Positions 60,401-64,000 of a stretch of DNA of 64,000 nt are shown one piece after another. Location: NCBI GenBank assembly GCA_016715795.1, contig JADJXP010000002.1, forward strand, positions 2,046,001 to 2,110,000. Direction: 5' to 3'. The translations under genes and the position numbers were made by a program. The stretch is from Chloracidobacterium sp. Lineage in GTDB: Bacteria > Acidobacteriota > Blastocatellia > Pyrinomonadales > Pyrinomonadaceae. Below the pieces are notes generated by a model, which was given only the letters and a program-made list of their open reading frames with translations, ran no database searches and was not told the origin of the DNA. The first letter of the stretch is position 1, and each line of letters starts with the position of its first letter.

Positions 60401-61250
60401 GCGTGTAATACCATTCGTCGCGGCTGCCCCAATCCTTCTCAAGAACGAGCGCGTCGAGCGCGAGGTCACGGGTGCGGTTTGAGGCGTCACGCTTCTCGAC
60501 GAACTTCTGCAATTCATCACGATATCTCTCAATATCGCCGGTCGAACCTTCGTCGAGCGCGTGGCGATACCGTGCCCATGTACCGAGCACTTGCGCTACC
60601 GGATTGCTCGAGTCGAGGTATAGCCGGTCGACGATCGGTTCGGCCTTGAGGTAATCGACGCGGGTGAGTGCCAACAACTCTTCCTCACCTCGGACATTCT
60701 CGCCGTCGGCACCGGCACGCTGAGCAACACGGGCCAGATCGTGGCTGAAGTGCGGCGTGTGGTACGTCAGCCACCGCTTGATCTGCTGCTGCTCATTCTT
60801 GTCGTAACCGTCTTCGCCAGAATTCCGGTCGTAAAGGTCTTTGACGAGATCACCCGTCCGCTCGTCATCAGGCATAATGCCGAGGTATTCGATCAGCTTC
60901 CTTGGATCCTTCTGGATCTCTGCAATGAGTCGAGCTGTCGTTCGCTCCGATGGCGTTGGACTGTAACGAAGCCGAGTCGCCTCACCACTGATCGCACGCC
61001 AATATTCCATCAGGTCGGCTATCGGGGCGTTGTCAGCGGGCGGCTTGTTTTTATCATAAAACTCGGCCGGCCGCGTCCGCCCGTAAAATACTGCATCCGG
61101 ATTCGGCGGCGGCGGTGCCGGCAGGCGAAGCAGGGCGTCGATCGCATTCTCCGGCTGGGATGACACGCTTACAAGGACAAACAGCCCGGCGGCCAGAAGC
61201 GCACAGCAGAACGCCGCTGAGCGAACGGTTCTCTTCAGTTGTGAAGTCAT
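57495..61250 (-). CDS. giant exported protein with HEAT-like repeats, unknown function
   Basis: This 1251-residue protein has a signal peptide (AAFCCALLAAGLFVLVSVSS) and no membrane anchor afterwards. The region from about 300 to 480 contains HEAT-like helical repeats (DKYIDKMLELVKSDDPHVRAAAVRNLVLKV, PGLIKALDERG, RAVPALRRILNEGESPAQLVIEAL). An alpha-helical middle follows. The last 250 residues are beta-rich with TPNARWAIVNRGGDE and DSYDSYDYEYAGLEIDDE, recalling a propeller-like fold. I recognise no enzyme motif. It is a single-gene unit on the minus strand, divergent from the phosphohexomutase. Confidence 0.75.
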   Translation of the reverse strand: MTSQLKRTVRSAAFCCALLAAGLFVLVSVSSQPENAIDALLRLPAPPPPNPDAVFYGRTRPAEFYDKNKPPADNAPIADLMEYWRAISGEATRLRYSPTPSERTTARLIAEIQKDPRKLIEYLGIMPDDERTGDLVKDLYDRNSGEDGYDKNEQQQIKRWLTYHTPHFSHDLARVAQRAGADGENVRGEEELLALTRVDYLKAEPIVDRLYLDSSNPVAQVLGTWARYRHALDEGSTGDIERYRDELQKFVEKRDASNRTRDLALDALVLEKDWGSRDEWYYTLLADPTLADLGGFTGLTTIILNSPDDKYIDKMLELVKSDDPHVRAAAVRNLVLKVDSGRPEVIEALLPWLEDPNWAKDPGTVRISILRALKNIKLAESVPGLIKALDERGKRPDYMSNVAMANTNVASNRWVNSNRSASPNVPADYLHLRYDAIAALGTQADQRAVPALRRILNEGESPAQLVIEALVKSKGFTVAEQVEGLDLAVRGQSEAQAKAEAMAAAANAAGAAANDASSYWDHEYTLYGSNSVFNRKYDRPPTQLEIKKMVGVHLLESTEVSDELAAGVVDHIEMLDKREPKVARAFRDVVQRWQNSAIDLLLLRDVKHGIANADSIVRLLAVRKKLQAEQSAAVHDLRTGTPTAVGIAACLLEDNPDYSVILDEAPVETKTAMLACARLIRAELPLDKVAEATRSADRRLFTAAELYAESEDSQAARTIVLSRHLGEAKITGATTAFFVTEEFPGDSGMLWQLFQSIGDSSAGYNGWIYDSAEHLRVIEKRLQDEVKKDDKLLGVYAYERNYVRIYKDKVIFSWDEDDSRFRERALSKEEFDELRAYLTVNNVDEMRPYLQCGGEYCEARELLMLGRNGGRRVFMNGSPPPFFAGLDKYFAALKKTPASIRYALGRDIPGLEVLLADDYLHVETVWKDGADLRVAASDMTVRKRVSDEIERAIQAEAPDDGIETEADYTSYQQKQETGAKLAKKREFEGVGWHQVVDGRDAGPAAQPAGVDYVPVADSFPVKATQESWKARAGGIELRGHSDGLYKIQAGRMSKIAAGEFYWPVITPNARWAIVNRGGDEEGGGRLVRVNLLNNRITPVPLLESYLEFGAASYIPATGGILVDSYDSYDYEYAGLEIDDEVSRDSAPTAMRVISPETGEVKPVIGEMRPLAQQTYRPLQETAKPNEFWAALPNHKKNLTEVGVYNSATLSFRLVMTVPKIKFNSMTMWVDEAGSKVYFVYRGHLLAVPLPK

Positions 61251-61674
61251 ACACGGTGCCCTTTGGCAAGCTTCGATTGTGATTTCATCAGATTATATAT
61301 CTTTCGCGTGCGGCGACAACCGATTTGATGCATGAGAATGAGCATCGGCACCCTTCCGATCCGGCCCTTGCGTCCTTATCTTCGTCCCGATCAGGCGCTT
61401 AAGATTGTCCTGGTTCTAGCGAGAGCGCTTTAGGCCGCGCTTAACAGAAATTCACGTTCTAGCTTCCCTCTAAAGCGCATAATTAGCTTCATACATCATT
61501 TTTGTCTCTGTAACCTATTGATATACTTACAGTTATAAATCTGAAAAAAATATCACTTTGCGCTTTACAGATGCTTAATCGCTATGCTATGCTTTCAGAC
61601 ACTTTAGGAAAAACAAGGTGGCGAGATGCTTGCCCGTTCTTTTTCCGAGAGTAATCGGTAAAAATTCGGATCAC
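61251..61674. promoter_or_regulatory. AT-rich intergenic control region ahead of the phosphohexomutase
   Basis: No convincing gene occupies this 424-nt gap. The right half is much more AT-rich than its surroundings. A moderate promoter, TTTACA-N18-TATGCT, lies near 61565-61594. The octamer GCGCTTTA occurs at 61425-61432, inverted (TAAAGCGC) at 61471-61478, and again at 61560-61567, the last overlapping the -35 element. These could be operator sites. The gene at 61250 starts on the other side, so both may be controlled here. Confidence 0.4.
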
Positions 61675-63066
61675 ATGACAATCCGCTTTGGGACATCGGG
61701 CTGGCGGGCGACCATCGCCGACGAGTTCACTTTCCAGAATGTGCGGCGAGTCACAGAAGCGATCTGCGGATATTTGAAAACTGAAGGGGCGGCCGGCGGC
61801 ACAAAGCTCATCGTCGGTCACGATTCGCGGTTCATGGGCGAACAATTCGCCGATGTTGCCTCGGAGATCGCGTCGCAAAAGGGCTTCACCGTGCTGCGAT
61901 GCACCGGCCCGACGCCGACGCCGACCATCAGCCATGCGATCAGAGCAAACGGCGCGGCGGGCGGCATCAACTTTACGGCGTCGCACAATCCGCCCGAGTA
62001 TCAGGGGATCAAGTTCTCGACGGCCGACGGTGCACCGGCGCTGCCCGACATCACGGGCCAGATCGAGGCGAACCTCGCGGCCGGTGTCGTTGCGAGCGAC
62101 GCGGCTGGCGGCAGTATCGAAGACCACGATCCGCGTCCGGCATATCTCGACGATCTGAAAGCGAAGGTCCGATTTGACACGGTCGCGGCCGCTAATGGCA
62201 GATACGCATACGATGCGATCTACGGGACGGGCCGAGGATATCTTGACAAGGCACTTCGCGACCATGGAATTGATGTCGAGACGATCCACGACTGGAGCGA
62301 CGTAACATTCGGCGGCCGGGCGCCCGAGCCGGGCGAGGAACACCTCGACGAATTGAGAGCGGCCGTCACCGAGAAGGGTTTAACGCTTGGGCTCGCGACC
62401 GATGGCGACGGCGACCGGTTTGGCGTTATCGATTCAAACGGCGCGTTCATCACGCCGAACCAGTTGATCGCCCTATTGACAGATTATTTGGTCGAAAGCC
62501 GCGGGTGGACGCTTGGCGTGGCCCGCAGCGTCGCGACGACGCACATGGTCGATCGCGTTGCAAATGCAAGAGGCATAAGGCTTTACGAAACGCCTGTTGG
62601 ATTCAAGTTCATAGGCGAATTGATAAATAAGGACGAGATCGTGCTCGGCGGCGAGGAATCCGCAGGGCTATCGATCCGAGGCCATTACCCCGAGAAGGAC
62701 GGCATTCTGGCCTGCCTTCTGGCCGCCGAAGCGGTGGCCGCCCGTGGGGCAAGTTTGACAGAGCAGCTTGACGAACTTTACGCAAAGGTCGGCAAGCTCG
62801 AATCGGGACGGATCGGCGTAAAGCTCACGCCCGAGGTCGCCGGCAAGCTGAAAGAAAAGCTCGCCGAGGAGCCCACCGAGATCGGTGGGCGGCGAATTGA
62901 AAAGATCAACCGCATCGACGGCGTAAAGTTCCTTTTTGCGAACGACGCCTGGATGCTGATGAGGCCCTCGGGGACCGAACCGCTGGTTAGGATCTACGCC
63001 GAGAGCGAGACCAAGGACGATCTGGAGGATCTGCTTGAGCAAGGCCGCAAATATTTACTGGGATAG
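61675..63066 (+). CDS. phosphoglucomutase/phosphomannomutase family enzyme
   Basis: This 463-residue alpha-D-phosphohexomutase has the phosphoserine loop INFTASHNPPEYQGIKF (near residue 103), the metal loop LATDGDGDRFGVIDS (near 240), the sugar loop VLGGEESAGLSIRGHYPEKDG (near 322) and the phosphate loop MRPSGTEPLVRIYAES near the C-terminus. It interconverts hexose 1- and 6-phosphates for polysaccharide and envelope precursors. ATG 61675 is used because MTIRFGTSGWRA is the conserved start; a GTG at 61618 would add 19 foreign residues. The 3' end overlaps the DivIC-like frame. Whether it prefers glucose or mannose cannot be told. Confidence 0.92.
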   Translation: MTIRFGTSGWRATIADEFTFQNVRRVTEAICGYLKTEGAAGGTKLIVGHDSRFMGEQFADVASEIASQKGFTVLRCTGPTPTPTISHAIRANGAAGGINFTASHNPPEYQGIKFSTADGAPALPDITGQIEANLAAGVVASDAAGGSIEDHDPRPAYLDDLKAKVRFDTVAAANGRYAYDAIYGTGRGYLDKALRDHGIDVETIHDWSDVTFGGRAPEPGEEHLDELRAAVTEKGLTLGLATDGDGDRFGVIDSNGAFITPNQLIALLTDYLVESRGWTLGVARSVATTHMVDRVANARGIRLYETPVGFKFIGELINKDEIVLGGEESAGLSIRGHYPEKDGILACLLAAEAVAARGASLTEQLDELYAKVGKLESGRIGVKLTPEVAGKLKEKLAEEPTEIGGRRIEKINRIDGVKFLFANDAWMLMRPSGTEPLVRIYAESETKDDLEDLLEQGRKYLLG

Positions 63067-63412
63067 CGGGAATGGCACATCGGCCGGACGCACCCGAACA
63101 CGCCGTCGAACGGCGGCCAAGGTGCGAGAGCGTCGGGCGGCCCCGTTCTGGATATCGTTCACGATAGTCACGTCGATCTTTGTAATGTTAACGGTCTCGA
63201 TAAACTATCGGGCATTGACCGAGGCCCGGGATGAGGCCGACAAGAACGAACGCCTCGGCGTTCAATTGCAGAGCCTGAAGGACGAGAACCTGGCCCTGCA
63301 GGACGAGATACACACGCTGAGGACCGATCCCCGCGTCATCGAACGCGAAGCAAAGCGCATCGGGATCGCCCTTGAGCACGATACGAAAGTTCCCGTGCCG
63401 ACGGTTCGATAA
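63035..63412 (+). CDS. DivIC/FtsB-like septum formation initiator protein
   Basis: This protein of up to 125 residues has a basic cytoplasmic N-terminus (RTRTRRRTAAKVRERR), one membrane segment (WISFTIVTSIFVMLTVSI, about 39-56) and a periplasmic coiled coil (ADKNERLGVQLQSLKDENLALQDEIHTLRTDPRVIEREAKRIGIA). The YxRxELGIA-like tail ERxAKRIGI is typical of DivIC/FtsB. Such proteins bridge FtsL and FtsQ in the divisome. The start is uncertain: TTG 63035 overlaps the mutase gene, and GTG 63122 is an alternative. The neighbour is a carbohydrate enzyme, as in many genomes. Confidence 0.8.
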   Translation: MSKAANIYWDSGNGTSAGRTRTRRRTAAKVRERRAAPFWISFTIVTSIFVMLTVSINYRALTEARDEADKNERLGVQLQSLKDENLALQDEIHTLRTDPRVIEREAKRIGIALEHDTKVPVPTVR

Positions 63413-63787
63413 TGCGGAGAAGTCGAATCGAACGGCACACACCCTGCCCTTTGAAAATCCGCCTTTTGCCTACACCTCCGCAAGGCCTACAGTAAAGCCT
63501 TTCTGGTAGTATCGCGGCCGCCGGTTTCCCGAACCGACGGCCGCTCTTCTTTTGCCCCGAATGCGGTTTTTTGGGGTGAACAAATTGTGTTATTGAAAAT
63601 GTGGCACGTGCCACATTTCTGAGTGTGACACGTGCCACAATTCCACGACTAGCCCCGAATTTACTGCCTTCTGTCGCGAGCTTTCCGCCCTATGCCCGAA
63701 ACCTTCGCGGGAAATCGTAATATCGACCGGTGATGTTCTTGACCCCGCTCTGAAGAACGGGGGCAATTGATTAACTCGCGGCCTTAT
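63413..63787. other. intergenic region with terminator and TGTGGCACGTGCCACA palindromes
   Basis: No convincing gene lies here. It holds about 100 nt of unassigned sequence after the DivIC-like stop, then a terminator at 63514-63553, then two palindromic sites: TGTGGCACGTGCCACA at 63600-63615 and TGTGACACGTGCCACA at 63624-63639. The second half of the region shows nothing that I can name. Confidence 0.6.
63514..63553 (+). terminator. strong intrinsic terminator after the DivIC-like gene
   Basis: GCGGCCGCCGGTT (63514-63526) pairs with AACCGACGGCCGC (63532-63544), with one mismatch, around a TCCCG loop. It is followed by TCTTCTTTT. It ends the phosphohexomutase/DivIC transcript. Confidence 0.85.
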
Positions 63788-63997
63788 TCAATTGGAGGGT
63801 CGCATTACGATACGCCGGCTGTTAAAGAAACGAAAGACCCTTTCGGGTTTCTCATTACACCACGCGCGAGCATCATCGCCTAGCAGAATATCGGTGCGAG
63901 GGCCAACGACTTCACGAGTATCTGGACTTATCTGCACTAGCTCGTTATGCGTAAGCTCTTTAACGATTTTCCAGATGTCCTCAACAAACACCTTCAT
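63788..63997 (-). CDS. short hypothetical protein at the window edge
   Basis: This ORF encodes 69 residues, MKVFVEDIWKIVKELTHNEL at the start and a second half with DILLGDDARAWCNEKPERVF and FFNSRRIVMRPSN. It has no signal peptide or membrane segment. It starts at the very edge of the window, so any upstream context is unseen. The composition is protein-like and the frame is complete, but I know no family and the call is weak. Confidence 0.35.
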   Translation of the reverse strand: MKVFVEDIWKIVKELTHNELVQISPDTREVVGPRTDILLGDDARAWCNEKPERVFRFFNSRRIVMRPSN

Positions 63998-64000
63998 TCT

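Noticed and set aside
61582..62343. 253-codon open frame on the minus strand
   Set aside because: It is antisense to the phosphohexomutase, whose active-site loops are all in the plus-strand frame. Composition is shadow-like.

Overview
The window is a dense stretch of bacterial chromosome of moderately high GC, with short intergenic gaps and genes on both strands. The gene mix suggests an Acidobacteriota genome, probably class Blastocatellia: many exported proteins of unknown function with clear signal peptides, an M36 metallopeptidase with FG-GAP-like repeats, carboxypeptidase-regulatory-like proteins, a TonB receptor, S21 with a long tail, and several REP-associated transposases with palindrome clusters. 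This taxonomic guess is inference from content; no rRNA is present.

Layout. 1-800: a REP-associated transposase (RAYT) and a palindrome cluster. 797-4317: lysine and aspartate-family genes (dapD, a CsbD-like protein, an aminotransferase that may be DapC, and asd). 4356-6905: a BrnT/BrnA toxin-antitoxin pair flush against purB, then an AlkA-like glycosylase. 6910-11706: an exported protein, a truncated Ski2-like helicase, and three related envelope proteins in a row. 11753-12390: a RAYT between perfect 36-bp inverted repeats, directly ahead of secA (12429-15236). 15290-25907: NTF2-like protein, M19 dipeptidase, PAS-GGDEF-EAL protein, class A beta-lactamase-like protein, amino acid permease, 17-residue repeat protein, exported protein, trmL and a BON protein. 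26020-32924: typA, DUF488 with a small acidic upstream ORF, acid phosphatase, two sugar-nucleotide SDR enzymes and a TrxR-like flavoprotein lacking CxxC. 33099-37161: a sigma-54-type promoter, a TPR/zinc-ribbon/receiver protein and a CheA-like kinase without a CheW domain. 37158-39835: SDR, gatB and a small exported protein. 40180-45720: a vitamin B12 uptake locus (btuF-btuC-btuD and btuB) with two cobalamin riboswitches. 45763-54652: M36 peptidase, DinG-like helicase, another RAYT with REP clusters, queD and a large exported protein. 54826-57400: tRNA-Pro(CGG), dedA, pcm, surE and rpsU. 57495-63412: a giant exported HEAT-like protein, a phosphohexomutase and a DivIC/FtsB-like protein.

How it works together. 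The clearest functional units are: lysine/DAP synthesis at the left; B12 import, where two riboswitches of different apparent mechanism control the ABC transporter and the outer-membrane receptor; the TPR-receiver plus CheA-like pair behind a sigma-54 promoter; and the surE-pcm-dedA maintenance operon. Three RAYTs of different sequence, each with its own class of palindromes, and one transposase-less palindrome pair show that REP expansion has shaped the gaps between genes and even the 3' end of the dinG-like gene. Three intergenic islands carry clusters of different short motifs that all fit TGTNNC or its complement. Their meaning is unknown, and they are among the more interesting signals here.
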